Shown here: positions 1 through 10,772 of the stretch, one piece after another
Layout: each line of letters opens with the position of its first letter
Numbering within the stretch: the stretch's first letter is position 1
Assembly: GCA_964514215.1 (NCBI GenBank)
Contig: CAZEPW010000005.1
Location: 41,822-105,821, forward strand
Reading direction: 5' to 3'
From: CAYQUC01 sp964514215
GTDB lineage: Bacteria > Pseudomonadota > Gammaproteobacteria > UBA6429 > Thiohalophilaceae
DNA length: 64,000 nucleotides
Position numbers and translations under genes: made by a program
The notes under the pieces: model-generated
What the model was told of the DNA's origin: nothing
The model's input: only the letters and a program-made list of their open reading frames with translations
The model's database searches: none

Positions 1-513
1 AGCTTCAGGACCACCAAGTGAAGCACCTAATACCCAAACATTTTGAGCCAATTTTAAGTGATTCAAATGAATATTTGATAATGACATTTCTTGTGATTCA
101 TACATTGAAGGCGGACGACAAATAAGTTCTTGTGAATCTAAATTATTGACATCAAATTGCTCAGAATAACCGGCAACTTTAATTATTTTTTTTGTTAATT
201 TACAATGCCATTTTATTAATGCCTTAGTATTTAAACCCGACATTGCTGCAACATCATTAAAAATTATTGGAATGCTAATATTATCCAACACTTCATCGAG
301 CAATTTATCATCAATAACACTATTTTCGTCAAGATCAATAATCAATACTTCACTCTGACACGAGTCCAGTTTAGAAATAAACTCAAAACTCAGAGGTTCG
401 TTTACAGCAATAGACAAACCATTTCGTTCCAACGCTGTTTGTAATTGTTTGCGTTGTTGAACTGATTCTGACGCTATAGAAACATTAATTGTAGTGTTTT
501 CACTCATAGACAT
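1..513 (-). CDS. chpB: ChpB, CheB-type methylesterase of the Pil-Chp system (partial, runs off the window)
   Basis: Only the N-terminal 171 codons are present; the 3' end lies beyond base 1. Near the cut is GASLGGPEA, the nucleophile-serine motif of CheB methylesterases (serine at about residue 165). The preceding ~150 residues form a divergent receiver-like region without an obvious phospho-acceptor aspartate, as in ChpB-type proteins. It lies 125 bp downstream of chpA in the same orientation, the expected place in a pilG-chpB operon. By family it would demethylate the PilJ receptor. ATG codons at 513 and 507 are both possible starts. Identity rests on the motif plus position; the catalytic His and Asp cannot be checked here. 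Confidence 0.85.
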   Translation of the reverse strand, partial: MSMSENTTINVSIASESVQQRKQLQTALERNGLSIAVNEPLSFEFISKLDSCQSEVLIIDLDENSVIDDKLLDEVLDNISIPIIFNDVAAMSGLNTKALIKWHCKLTKKIIKVAGYSEQFDVNNLDSQELICRPPSMYESQEMSLSNIHLNHLKLAQNVWVLGASLGGPEA

Positions 514-638
514 AAGAGAACATCATAGTAAATATTGATTCTATGTGCAAAATATAGTTAGTACTAACTGATTTAACACAAAATAAAAATATTATGTTAC
601 ATAAAATATCGATGATATCGCTAGAAATGAAACAAGTC

Positions 639-3600
639 TCACTTTTGCAATAAATTTTGAATATTTTCTAATAACTCAATTTCTTGATACGGCTTACCAA
701 TGTAAGCATTCACACCAATATCCATAGCACGTTGACGATGTTTTTCACCTGTACGAGAGGTGATCATAATGATAGGTATATTTTTTAATCTATCATCATT
801 ACGCATATTATTGGCTAATTCAAAACCATCCATACGAGGCATTTCTACATCCAATAACATAACGTCGGGAACAAAATCGAGAAGTTGTGCCAGCGCATCC
901 ACGCCGTCTTTTGCAGTAATAACATTCATCTCATTTCGTTCAAGAAAGCGTGTGGTAACTTTTCTAACGGTAATAGAATCATCCACAACCATAATATTTG
1001 GAACTTTTTCGGTTTCTTCTTCGATTGTTTCAATTAAATCAGATTCATAATCAATCGCCATGGTTAATTGGATCAAGACACTTAAATCAAGAATTAACAC
1101 CACACTACCATCACCCATAATCGTTGCACCAGAAATACCGCGCAACACACTCAATTCAGGTCCAATATTTTTAACGACAATTTCACGGCTTCCAATCAAA
1201 TGATCAACCACAATAGCAGCTCGATATTCACCACTTTGAACTAATAACAATGGCACCATTTTATTATCTTGAGAAACATCAACTTTAGCTAACCCCATCT
1301 CAGAAGCCAAATGAATTAATTTATAATCTTCACCAACCCAATGGTAGTTTGAATTTTTATCTTTTAACAATTGAGTAACTTGTTCTGTTTGAATTCGTTC
1401 AATACCTTGTACGCTTAATAGCGGTAGCGCAAAAGTTTCATCGGCAATATGAACCATCAATGCACGAGTGATTGACAGTGTTAAAGGCAAACGAATGCTA
1501 AATTTCGAACCAACTCCGTGTTGTGATTCGATATTAAATACACCACCAAGTTGTTGTACTTCACTATTAACAACATCCATGCCCACACCACGACCCGAAA
1601 TCTGTGTGATATCAGTAGCCGTGCTAAAGCCCGGTTCCAAAATCATGTCATACAACACTTGGTCCGAAATATTAGAATCGTCTTCAATATTACCAAGCTC
1701 TAATGCTTTTTTACGAATCGCATCTAAATTTAAACCTTGACCATCATCACTAACAGTTACAATTAAATCTGAGCCATCACGATCGACAATTAAATCAATC
1801 ACTCCTTTTTTAGGCTTACCCTCTTTTTCTCTTTGTTCAGGAGACTCAATTCCATGCGCAATGGCATTACGCAACATATGCTCAAGTGGCGCTAAAATTC
1901 TCTCAAGAACAGTTCGATCAATTTCATTTTCAACACCGGATAATTTTAATTCTACTTGCTTATTAAGTTCTTCTGCTGTTTGTCTGACTATTCGACGTAA
2001 ACGCGACACCTGTCCAGAAAAAGGCACCATGCGTGTACGCATTAATCCTTCTTGCAACTCGGTATTTACACGCGATTGTTGTACTAATAAAGTTTCTGAC
2101 TCTCTTGTTAGATTTGACAATATGCCACGTAAGCTATCTAAATCGTTTAAACTTTCGAGCATACCACGAGACAATTGTTGCATTTGAGTAAATCGATCAA
2201 ACTCAAGCGGATCAAAATCTGCATGGGTTCTACCCGTTTCATTTTGATAACGAGATTGCATTTGAGTTTCAGTTTCTATTTCAAACTGCCGTAATTGCGA
2301 ACGTAAACGTAATACAGTATCGTCAAATTCTACCAAGTTATATCGAAATGTATTAACTTGCTGTTCCATGCGAGAACGGTAAATACTCACTTCCCCGGCA
2401 AAATTAACTAAGCTATCAAGTAAATCCGCCCGAACCCGAACTTGTTCACCAGAACCACGGCGTGTAGTAATTTCTTTTTTGTCCGCAGGGCTTATATCAG
2501 CAACAACCGGCTCAACAATTGAAGGTAAACCACTGCCATCAATTGCTGTAACATTATCATAAAGATCGACAATATCAGAGGTATCGGATAAATTTTCATA
2601 CAAGGATTCCGAAATTTTACCGGCTAATTGACTCTCATCAAATTCTTCTACAATTTCATCGGCGGATTCATCTAGCTGTTCATCAACCAAATCCGTTGTG
2701 GGCTCGTTCTCAATTTCACGTAACTCTGCCGTAGACGACTGATCGATGCTAACTATATTCTCCTCAGGCTCCATGGTTGGAGATAACTCATTAATAGTAT
2801 CGTCTTGATCTGATATTATATTCTCTTCAGTCGGTAACCCTTCATACTCTTCTTCAATAACAGCGTTAAGAATAGGTTCCCCAGAAACTAAGGCTTCAAT
2901 CTGATTTAATAACTCCCCTCCAGTATCTAAAGCCTGTCTAGATGCAATTTGCTCTAACATTTTTAATAATTGGTCATGCGATTTTTGAAGAATATTAAAC
3001 ATATCATCGTTAATCTCAAGATCACCTTGAACAATCGCGGTTAAAACAGATTCGGTGCTATGAGCTAAATTTCCAACCTCGGTGATTCCCGCCATACGAG
3101 CACCACCTTTTAAGGTATGTAGATAGCGTTGTAATGCTTCAATATGACTTGAATTATCTCGATCATCAACCCAATTATGAATACAGTTATCACTATCTTC
3201 TAATATTTCAACGCCTTCTTCTAAAAATATTTCTAAAAGCTCCTCGTCATAATCGTGTGATACAGTAGCTTGTTGTTCAAAATCAGTGTTCGTTGGTCTA
3301 TTAGGCGTAAGATCGGGTGCTTCAAATACAGGCTGAGTTTGTTCTTCAGGTATTGGCGTATCGTCGTAAATTAAACCATTATAAAGCTCAATAATATGTT
3401 GATATAACTGCTCGTGATCAGGAATATCATTTTCAGAATTTTCAACCGATGCAATTACCGCCTCAGCAAAAACAACATTATCTTTTAATGCGGTCAAAAT
3501 AACCGGAGTTAGTTGTTGTTCATTTTCTTCTAAGAATTTCGCTATTTTTTCAAATTCTGAACAAGTATCGGCTAATGCAGCAAAACCCGCCGTACGTGAA

Positions 3601-6600
3601 CTTCCTTTAAGAGTATGCAGCGCTCGAACTAAATCTGATGTAACCGTTTTAAGGTTTTCATTTTCCCAATTAAATATGTATTGATGCAATGACTCAATAT
3701 GAGTTTTGGCCTCAGTTTTATAGATATCCAACAAAACCGGATCAACACCCGTTTTATCGCTGTCATCTAAAACAGAGTCACTACTATCGTCTTTCGAATC
3801 ACTACTGCCCCAAGCACTGGCCTCAAAATCTATTTCACTAAATTTCGCTAACGGTTCTAATTTTGAATCGCTATCATCTAAAACTATTTTCTCAGCTGAT
3901 ATATCGATATTTTCATCTTGACGATCATCAGCTTCTACTGAACCTTCATGGTCAGGAAAATCTATTTCAACGCCATCAATTTCTTGAGATTCAATGACTT
4001 TTTGACTTTGTTCGGCTAACTCATCGAGTTCAAAGCCGCTAATTCCTTGAGTGACATCGCTTTCAGATTTTGATTCAAATAGACTGTCTGAGCTAATATT
4101 GGCATCAAATGTTTCGGGTTGATTAATTTGAAATTCTTCTGAAGTAAAATCACTAACTGAAGTTTCATCCGTCGTTATTGAATCGACTTGTCCTTCAATA
4201 TTATCTAAATCTACTTCTTTTCCTAAGCTAAGAGCCTCAGCAACTTCCATTAATTGTAAAATATGATGATCCAGCTTTTCACCCGTTGTAATTTGATCAT
4301 ACAAAACAGGAAAAGCCAATATAGCCTTTTCTAAAGTTGCCACTACTACCGGGGTAATTTCTATCGCTTCATCAATAACGTGATTCAACATATTTTCAAA
4401 CGACCAGGCAAATTCACCTAGTTCAACGGCACCGACTAACCGTCCGCTACCTTTTAATGTATGAAACGAACGACGCATATCTTTTAATGATGTATCATCG
4501 TTAGCATTTTCCTTCCAAAGTGAAAATAAACGAATGATATTATCAAATTCTTCTTGAGCTTCTTCCATAAAAATTTCAATAATTTCTTCATCAATATCAG
4601 CTAAAAAGGTTCGACCTTTATTAGAGCCTGCAACGACATCAAGATTATCCGATTCATCTAAATACGGAGTTACAATCTCTTCGGTTGGAGTAACTTCAAT
4701 ATTTAAATCATCAGAAATACTACGTTCAGCACTATTTATGGCATCAATATTTTGTGATGATGATACAGATTCGTCCGATACTAAATCAACAAGGGTATCT
4801 TTGGCCCAATTTAACGTGTTAATTAAATCATCATTAAATATTTCTTCACCCGATATCACACAATTAAAAATACCTTCCATATCTTGAACTGTTTTTAAAG
4901 CATTTTCATTGTTTGATTCGACAAGTTGATCTTTAATATCCGAAAAAAGAACGCGTAAATGATTTATATTCTCTACATTCAAACTATCATCAAACCAAGC
5001 AGCTAAGGTTTCGGGAAGTTTGGAAATTGCTGATAACTTTTCACCGGCAATAGTGTCCCCTGCCTCTATGGATTTTAATTCGTCCGTGGGAGGCAGTGTA
5101 TCCAATTTCCCTAAGTCAAAAGGGTCGGGGGTGCCCTCATTATCGGGAGGCGATTTAGGCTCAATGGTTAAATCAAGAGGTTTATTATCAACTTCTAATG
5201 TTAATTCCGGTTCTAATTTAAATTCTTCACTGGCGGTGCCATCATAATCTAAATTAACAACATCATTTCCAGCGACACTATTATCCTCTGTTTTAAAAGT
5301 GTCATCTTCTAATGATAATTCGCTGGTATCTAATTCTAAAGCATCAAGATCACTGGTATCCAAAGAATTAGAATCAATTTCAATTTGAGTTTGTAATCCA
5401 ATTTCCTGTGTTGCATTGGCATCTTGAGAACTCAAATCCGCAATATCATCAATGTTGCTAATACTACTATCACTTAATGAAAATGCGTCGCCTCTTATTT
5501 TCTTTAAACTCTGTTCTGCAACTTCTAAAATTGCATCTGGTTGCCCCCAATTCTCAGCGAGCGATTCTAAGAAATATTCAATACTACTAATTGCATCGGC
5601 TAACGTTTCTAACGTTACTAGCTCAGGAACTGATTGCTCTGAAATTAAATCTTTTTGTATAAATTGATTACATTCATCTAATAAATCGGATGCCCGAGTT
5701 AAATTAAGAATTGCCAAGCTACCCTGGATTTGTGATAAAAATGAGGGTATCTCAGATAACAAATCATGATTACTAGGATCGCGACTAAATGCTGACAATG
5801 ACTCTTTAACACTTGATAAATCAACTTTTGCTTCACTGATAACAGATTTAAGTAATTTTTGTTTTTCAGCATTTTGTAACGTCTGTTCAACGGTATCGTT
5901 GTTAAATTTATTGCCTTTTAACTGGCCTAAATCATTGAGCGAGTTTTCAACTGATAATAACGAACCGGCAACATCCATTAATTCTGTTTCATTAACTTCT
6001 TTTTCGCCACTTATCATGGCAGCAAGACGTTGCTTTTGCTCTCTTATAGTCGCACGTTGAATACCTAAACCAAGCATGCCAAGAGTATCTGACATTTGAG
6101 ACAAAGAACCCACCAGTGGTGTTAATTGTTCAATGTCTTTGCTTTCTGAACGAACAAAAACATCCAGATTATCTTTTACTTGAGTTAATTCTTCCATTAA
6201 TACTGTTGACACAGTTTGCATTAATGCTGCATTTGGCCCTTCAAGATCAGCTCTGGCTTTCTCAAGTGTTTTAGTATTAGGCATGATGTCTTGCAGCTTA
6301 TAAGCTTGTTTAATGCCTTTTACCACATCACCATTGCTAGATGAACAAGAAACATAATAGAGTAAATTTTTAATTAAATCTTTTGGCGAGTTTTGTTGAT
6401 ATTGACCTTCACCTTGATCAATTATTTTTTTAATTTCGCGATCAACATTGCCGGCCAATAGTTTTACCGCAATGCTCGATTCTAAACCACCTTGGCGCAA
6501 ACCTTCCATAACACCACTGACAATCCAAAGTAATTTATTAACTTCAGAATCAGTCGCAGCTTCTCGTAATTCATTAACCACTTTCGAAACTAATTTTATT

Positions 6601-7181
6601 CCTGCAGGAATATTTTTTTCTGTAAACCAATGTAACAAACCAACATGGTAGGAGTGACGTAATTTTTTAGCGAGTTCTTGTATATTGCCTTCACCGCTAT
6701 TATTAAGAGCCGATTCTTGTTCGGGTACCGCTATATCCATATTAGGAGAAAACAATGCATTCTCAGTAAGAAGATTCTCACCACGGGCAGCGCGCATATC
6801 ATTTAATAACGGTAGCAAAACTACCGGGATATCATTTTGGCCACCCAATAATTTTTCTAAATAATCGGGCAGTTGCACCATGCCTTTAATTAAAACCTGA
6901 AAAGTTTCATCTTTATTTGAAACATTACCTTCGCTCAATGCTTGAGTCAAAGTCTCTAACTCTTCGGCAACTAATGATGCGCCATAGAGCTCCACCATTT
7001 TTAATGTGCCGTGTACCTGATGAAGATAGTTTAAACAAAACTTAATTTGAGAATCATCTTCTGGTGATTCTTCATAAACCTCTAAAGCTTTTTGAGCTTG
7101 TTCTAGAGTTGTATCAATCTCACTTTTTACCCAGCTAAGAGTATTAATATCGAGCTCATGTCTAAATCCTGAATCAGCCAT
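639..7181 (-). CDS. chpA: ChpA, giant hybrid CheA-type histidine kinase of the type IV pilus chemosensory system
   Basis: A 2180-residue signalling kinase. A FimL/PilL-like N-terminal Hpt-type region has LHQVHGTLKM near residue 53. Three canonical Hpt domains carry HTLKG histidines near residues 907, 1187 and 1354, separated by long acidic Ser/Asp-rich linkers. The HATPase core follows (N-box around LRNAIAHGIES near 1770, G1 SDDGQGL near 1815, G2 GRGVGMDVV near 1863), then a CheW-like domain and a C-terminal receiver with phospho-acceptor in LLLDVEMP near 2108. P. aeruginosa ChpA has more Hpt-type domains, so this is a shorter arrangement. The start overlaps pilK by 8 bp and follows a strong GAGGAAGG ribosome site. 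It would phosphorylate PilG and PilH and so control twitching. Confidence 0.96.
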   Translation of the reverse strand: MADSGFRHELDINTLSWVKSEIDTTLEQAQKALEVYEESPEDDSQIKFCLNYLHQVHGTLKMVELYGASLVAEELETLTQALSEGNVSNKDETFQVLIKGMVQLPDYLEKLLGGQNDIPVVLLPLLNDMRAARGENLLTENALFSPNMDIAVPEQESALNNSGEGNIQELAKKLRHSYHVGLLHWFTEKNIPAGIKLVSKVVNELREAATDSEVNKLLWIVSGVMEGLRQGGLESSIAVKLLAGNVDREIKKIIDQGEGQYQQNSPKDLIKNLLYYVSCSSSNGDVVKGIKQAYKLQDIMPNTKTLEKARADLEGPNAALMQTVSTVLMEELTQVKDNLDVFVRSESKDIEQLTPLVGSLSQMSDTLGMLGLGIQRATIREQKQRLAAMISGEKEVNETELMDVAGSLLSVENSLNDLGQLKGNKFNNDTVEQTLQNAEKQKLLKSVISEAKVDLSSVKESLSAFSRDPSNHDLLSEIPSFLSQIQGSLAILNLTRASDLLDECNQFIQKDLISEQSVPELVTLETLADAISSIEYFLESLAENWGQPDAILEVAEQSLKKIRGDAFSLSDSSISNIDDIADLSSQDANATQEIGLQTQIEIDSNSLDTSDLDALELDTSELSLEDDTFKTEDNSVAGNDVVNLDYDGTASEEFKLEPELTLEVDNKPLDLTIEPKSPPDNEGTPDPFDLGKLDTLPPTDELKSIEAGDTIAGEKLSAISKLPETLAAWFDDSLNVENINHLRVLFSDIKDQLVESNNENALKTVQDMEGIFNCVISGEEIFNDDLINTLNWAKDTLVDLVSDESVSSSQNIDAINSAERSISDDLNIEVTPTEEIVTPYLDESDNLDVVAGSNKGRTFLADIDEEIIEIFMEEAQEEFDNIIRLFSLWKENANDDTSLKDMRRSFHTLKGSGRLVGAVELGEFAWSFENMLNHVIDEAIEITPVVVATLEKAILAFPVLYDQITTGEKLDHHILQLMEVAEALSLGKEVDLDNIEGQVDSITTDETSVSDFTSEEFQINQPETFDANISSDSLFESKSESDVTQGISGFELDELAEQSQKVIESQEIDGVEIDFPDHEGSVEADDRQDENIDISAEKIVLDDSDSKLEPLAKFSEIDFEASAWGSSDSKDDSSDSVLDDSDKTGVDPVLLDIYKTEAKTHIESLHQYIFNWENENLKTVTSDLVRALHTLKGSSRTAGFAALADTCSEFEKIAKFLEENEQQLTPVILTALKDNVVFAEAVIASVENSENDIPDHEQLYQHIIELYNGLIYDDTPIPEEQTQPVFEAPDLTPNRPTNTDFEQQATVSHDYDEELLEIFLEEGVEILEDSDNCIHNWVDDRDNSSHIEALQRYLHTLKGGARMAGITEVGNLAHSTESVLTAIVQGDLEINDDMFNILQKSHDQLLKMLEQIASRQALDTGGELLNQIEALVSGEPILNAVIEEEYEGLPTEENIISDQDDTINELSPTMEPEENIVSIDQSSTAELREIENEPTTDLVDEQLDESADEIVEEFDESQLAGKISESLYENLSDTSDIVDLYDNVTAIDGSGLPSIVEPVVADISPADKKEITTRRGSGEQVRVRADLLDSLVNFAGEVSIYRSRMEQQVNTFRYNLVEFDDTVLRLRSQLRQFEIETETQMQSRYQNETGRTHADFDPLEFDRFTQMQQLSRGMLESLNDLDSLRGILSNLTRESETLLVQQSRVNTELQEGLMRTRMVPFSGQVSRLRRIVRQTAEELNKQVELKLSGVENEIDRTVLERILAPLEHMLRNAIAHGIESPEQREKEGKPKKGVIDLIVDRDGSDLIVTVSDDGQGLNLDAIRKKALELGNIEDDSNISDQVLYDMILEPGFSTATDITQISGRGVGMDVVNSEVQQLGGVFNIESQHGVGSKFSIRLPLTLSITRALMVHIADETFALPLLSVQGIERIQTEQVTQLLKDKNSNYHWVGEDYKLIHLASEMGLAKVDVSQDNKMVPLLLVQSGEYRAAIVVDHLIGSREIVVKNIGPELSVLRGISGATIMGDGSVVLILDLSVLIQLTMAIDYESDLIETIEEETEKVPNIMVVDDSITVRKVTTRFLERNEMNVITAKDGVDALAQLLDFVPDVMLLDVEMPRMDGFELANNMRNDDRLKNIPIIMITSRTGEKHRQRAMDIGVNAYIGKPYQEIELLENIQNLLQK

Positions 7182-8082
7182 TATATTTGCCTTCCTCTAA
7201 TCGCTTAAATGCAAGCACATGATTCTCGGATATCTGCTTCACTAAAGAGTTTTGCCAAGATGTGATTTCTCCTGGACCTAACACTAATAACCCTCCTGGT
7301 TTTAGTCTGGTAACAAGTTGATCTAATATTTTGATACGTTTTTCTCGCTTGAAATAAATAAGTACATTTTGACAATAAATTATATCCATATCAGCAATAC
7401 ATGCATTACCCATATTCATTAAATTTAATTTAGAAAAACATATTCGATCACGTATTGAATCAACGATTCTGTAGTGATCTAAATCCATCGGCATAAAATA
7501 TTCTCTTAAATATTCTACCGGTAGATTTGTTAATCGATTACGGTGGTAAACACCATTGCGACCTTTCGCAATTGCCGTGCCGCTAATATCACTAGCAAAA
7601 ACACCTAGGTATCCTTCAATATTATTAATACGCATAAAATAATCGAGTGCAATCGCTATTGAATAGGGCTCTTCACCGGTAGCACAACCAACACTCCAAA
7701 TTTGTATCGAATTTTGATTGCCTATAATTCCTGTTTTTGAGGTTAGATAGTTCTTTCCAACTAATTCTAATGCGCCCTTATCTCTAAAAAATCGTGTTTC
7801 ATGTACAGTTAAACGATCCACTAATACTTCCCATTCAATAATTCCGGCGTTTGAGTTAGAGGTAAGTAACGTGTAATAAGCATCTAGCTGAGTTAAACCA
7901 AGTTCGTGCATTCGAATTAATAAATTAGAAGTGAGAAAGGATTTTCGGTCGACCGACAAACTAACGCCAGTTCGTTGCTCCATTAAAGTTTGCCATAGAC
8001 AAAACTCATCATCACTTAACACAGGTGTTTCATCAAGTGTCCAATGAGATGTGTTTTCAACTATGTCAGTAACGGCGTTCAC
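7174..8082 (-). CDS. pilK: PilK, CheR-type chemoreceptor methyltransferase
   Basis: A 302-residue SAM-dependent glutamate methyltransferase expected to methylate PilJ. The N-terminal CheR helical domain spans about residues 25-90, followed by the diagnostic TVHETRFFRD segment, the SAM-binding loop WSVGCATGEEPYS, the NVLIYF motif and a C-terminal LKPGGLLVLGPGE. There is no TPR extension. The GTG start at 8082 follows a GGAG-like sequence at long spacing. It ends inside the first codons of chpA, implying translational coupling, and lies 33 bp after pilJ. Gene order pilJ-pilK-chpA matches the Pseudomonas operon. Confidence 0.94.
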   Translation of the reverse strand: MNAVTDIVENTSHWTLDETPVLSDDEFCLWQTLMEQRTGVSLSVDRKSFLTSNLLIRMHELGLTQLDAYYTLLTSNSNAGIIEWEVLVDRLTVHETRFFRDKGALELVGKNYLTSKTGIIGNQNSIQIWSVGCATGEEPYSIAIALDYFMRINNIEGYLGVFASDISGTAIAKGRNGVYHRNRLTNLPVEYLREYFMPMDLDHYRIVDSIRDRICFSKLNLMNMGNACIADMDIIYCQNVLIYFKREKRIKILDQLVTRLKPGGLLVLGPGEITSWQNSLVKQISENHVLAFKRLEEGKYNG

Positions 8083-8115
8083 CCTCGGGCTATCTCCAAT
8101 TCATTAACTCTGTAT

Positions 8116-10143
8116 TTAAGCTGGTAGCTTAAAGCCAGCAACAGAGCGACGTAATTCATTTGCCAATTCGGCTAAATTACCAATAGATGCCGCTGTTTCA
8201 TTAGTACCCGCAGAAGTCTGTGTGGTAATTTCTTGAATTACGTTCATGGTATCAGAAATATTTGTAGCGGCATTTGCTTGTTGCGATGCAGATTCTGAAA
8301 TATTGGTAATCAAATCTGCCAAATGTTTTGATACTGTTTCAATAGCCTCTAGTGCTTCACCCGCATTTTGCGCAAGATTGGCTCCAGCTACCACCCCAGT
8401 TGTACTATTTTCCATAGAAGCGACCGCTTCATGGGTATCGGTTTGAATTGTTTTCACCAATGCTTCAATTTGTTTTGTTGCATCAGCTGATCGTTCAGCC
8501 AGTCGTTGCACCTCATCGGCCACAACCGCGAAACCCCGACCGGCATCACCGGCCATAGCAGCCTGAATAGCAGCATTTAGTGATAGAATATTGGTTTGTT
8601 CTGCAATATCGTTAATCAATTCAACAATATCTCCAATTTCCTGTGAGCTTTCACCCAAACGTTTAATTCGTTTTGATGTTTCTTGAATTTGCTCACGAAT
8701 ATTATCCATACCATTAATGGTTTTTTGCACCGCATCGGCACCTTTATTTGCCATGGACACTGATTTGTTCGCTTCGTTTGCAAGTTCGCCAGCATGGCTA
8801 GAAACCGCCTCAATCGACACGGCCATTTCATTAATCGCAGTACTCGCTGCTGTAATTTGTTGTGCTTGATGGTCACTCGCTTCAGCTAAATGCATTGCAG
8901 TTGCTTGTGACTGTTGTGCCGCTGATGATACTTGATTGGTTGTATCGTTAATGGCCATAACCAAGGTACGCAATGCATCAATGGTGTAGTTGATGGAATC
9001 TGAAATCGCGCCGGTAATATCTTCGGTAACGGTTGCTTCTACCGTTAAATCACCATCAGCCAAATCACCCATTTCATCAAGTAAGCGTAAAATAGCTTGT
9101 TGATTTCGTTTATTGGTTTCTTCCGTTTGAAGCCGTCCAGCTTCCGTGATATTTAACTGCTCTCGGGAATAAATCCAGTAAGAAAAGGCTAATAATGCGA
9201 GTAATACTAGCGATATCAAACCTAACGCTAATGCAGCAAGTGGTAATAACCGTGATTTAATTGATGCTTCATAGGCTGCGGCAACCTGTTCAATTTGGGC
9301 TTCAAGATCTTCACTGCTAGATAAAATCTCATCGGTTGATCCTGAAACTTGAAACATTTCAGGTGAACGTTCCAAAATTGCACCAACCCGATTACTAATT
9401 TTGTTAAATAAAGCAGAAACTAAACCCAATTTTTTACGTGCTTTTGGTTCATTAATTCGCGTAATTCCCATAACGCGACTACCGCGTAACATACCTTCAA
9501 TAACACGTCCGAATAATGCCGCATCACGTCCAAACCTATCCGCTGCGGTTACCGCTTCTTCACCACCTTCTAATACTTGCCCAACATTACTAGCGATACG
9601 TTGAATTAACATCAATTGCCGGGTGGCGGTGTAAACCTGATTTGCCGGTGCATTTTGATCCGACATGATAATCACAACTTCATCGGTCAGTGCCAGCAAG
9701 GTTGGAATCGACTCATTAATTCCTAAAATATTCTTTCTCATGGAGCGCACTGTTTCGCGCCGCGAAATAATAGTATCAACGTTTTTACTGTAACTTGCCC
9801 ACATCGTGGAAAGTGTATCCAAAGATTGTACACCCGACATGTCCTTTGCCGTGCCTTGCTGATAGCTTAAAATTGCTTCAAATTCATCACGAGTTATTTG
9901 TAAGGTTGGGAATGCATCGAGTTGTCCTCGTGCAGCCTGTGATGCAAGCTTTGCAATTGACTGAGACAAAACACGTTGATCACCAATCTTTGCAATAAAA
10001 ACTTTATCATTGCTATCGTCAAAATTAACTTTAAGATAGGCTAGCCCCATCAGCACCACGGATACAACTAATGCTGCAATCAGGCCGACTAAGATCTTAC
10101 CACTACCAAGTATTGATGTTGTTGCTGAATTTAATGCCGTCAT
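8116..10143 (-). CDS. pilJ: PilJ, methyl-accepting chemoreceptor for type IV pilus control
   Basis: A 675-residue inner-membrane receptor. There is a transmembrane helix at about residues 18-38, a helical periplasmic PilJ-type sensor region with duplicated helical modules, a second transmembrane helix at about 300-325, HAMP, and a long cytoplasmic signalling coiled coil. The hairpin tip reads EQTNILSLNAAIQAA..GRGFAVVADEV, with Met replacing the usual Glu at one methylation-hairpin position. It signals through PilI to ChpA. The ATG at 10143 has a GAGAAA-like ribosome site. It lies 63 bp downstream of pilI. Confidence 0.96.
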   Translation of the reverse strand: MTALNSATTSILGSGKILVGLIAALVVSVVLMGLAYLKVNFDDSNDKVFIAKIGDQRVLSQSIAKLASQAARGQLDAFPTLQITRDEFEAILSYQQGTAKDMSGVQSLDTLSTMWASYSKNVDTIISRRETVRSMRKNILGINESIPTLLALTDEVVIIMSDQNAPANQVYTATRQLMLIQRIASNVGQVLEGGEEAVTAADRFGRDAALFGRVIEGMLRGSRVMGITRINEPKARKKLGLVSALFNKISNRVGAILERSPEMFQVSGSTDEILSSSEDLEAQIEQVAAAYEASIKSRLLPLAALALGLISLVLLALLAFSYWIYSREQLNITEAGRLQTEETNKRNQQAILRLLDEMGDLADGDLTVEATVTEDITGAISDSINYTIDALRTLVMAINDTTNQVSSAAQQSQATAMHLAEASDHQAQQITAASTAINEMAVSIEAVSSHAGELANEANKSVSMANKGADAVQKTINGMDNIREQIQETSKRIKRLGESSQEIGDIVELINDIAEQTNILSLNAAIQAAMAGDAGRGFAVVADEVQRLAERSADATKQIEALVKTIQTDTHEAVASMENSTTGVVAGANLAQNAGEALEAIETVSKHLADLITNISESASQQANAATNISDTMNVIQEITTQTSAGTNETAASIGNLAELANELRRSVAGFKLPA

Positions 10144-10206
10144 TTTACATTTCTCTTTTTCGAGTTTTAGTTCTTGATACTTAAATTATTTACATTATTC
10201 ATGAGT

Positions 10207-10764
10207 TTACGCTATTCGAGCAGCAACTTGATGAAAAGCTGTGCTAGAAGATATTTTGCCCATATCAAACAAGCCCCAAAGCAAATCATTTTGAACATAT
10301 GAGCCTAATATATAGGGCTGTATAAATTCATCAGCATTTGGTAAATCGTCTTGTCGGTCTGTCGTAAAAAAATGCCGCATACCATAAACTTCATCAACCA
10401 TGAAACCGGCAACACCGCCATCTTCTTTTATAACTAACATTCGCGTACGTTTTTCTTGTTTCACCGTTCCGGCGTTTAACAAGACTCGTAAATCAATAAT
10501 GGGAATTAAGGTACCACGAACATTAGCCAGACCTTTAACCCACGGCTGAGCACCAGGAATTCGAGTGAAACTGGGTATTGATAAAATCTCACTAACACTA
10601 TCCATCTCAAGCACTAAGCGCACCTCACCAAGACGAAATCCAACACCACTCCAGGTATTTCGAATTTCAAGCTGCATGGGTAAACCCATTGCATGATGAC
10701 GACTACGTGATTCGAGTTCACGCAGCAGTGTAATCGGGTCAAGCTTATGCAGTGAATTAGACAC
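10207..10764 (-). CDS. pilI: PilI, CheW-like coupling protein
   Basis: A 185-residue CheW-domain adaptor that would link PilJ to ChpA in the cytoplasm. Typical CheW features include GFRLGEVRLVLEMDSVSEIL, the PGAQPWVKGLANVRGTLIPIIDL core and a VDEVYGMR segment near residue 125. The start is a GTG, 8 bp after the pilH stop, with GGGAG upstream at long spacing. Length and position agree with pilI of the Pil-Chp operon. Confidence 0.93.
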   Translation of the reverse strand: MSNSLHKLDPITLLRELESRSRHHAMGLPMQLEIRNTWSGVGFRLGEVRLVLEMDSVSEILSIPSFTRIPGAQPWVKGLANVRGTLIPIIDLRVLLNAGTVKQEKRTRMLVIKEDGGVAGFMVDEVYGMRHFFTTDRQDDLPNADEFIQPYILGSYVQNDLLWGLFDMGKISSSTAFHQVAARIA

Positions 10765-10772
10765 TAAAACAC

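Noticed and set aside
1101..1145. SGAT-containing stretch in ChpA resembling an ApbE flavinylation site
   Set aside because: It belongs to the conserved CheW-like domain of a cytoplasmic kinase, where ApbE does not act.
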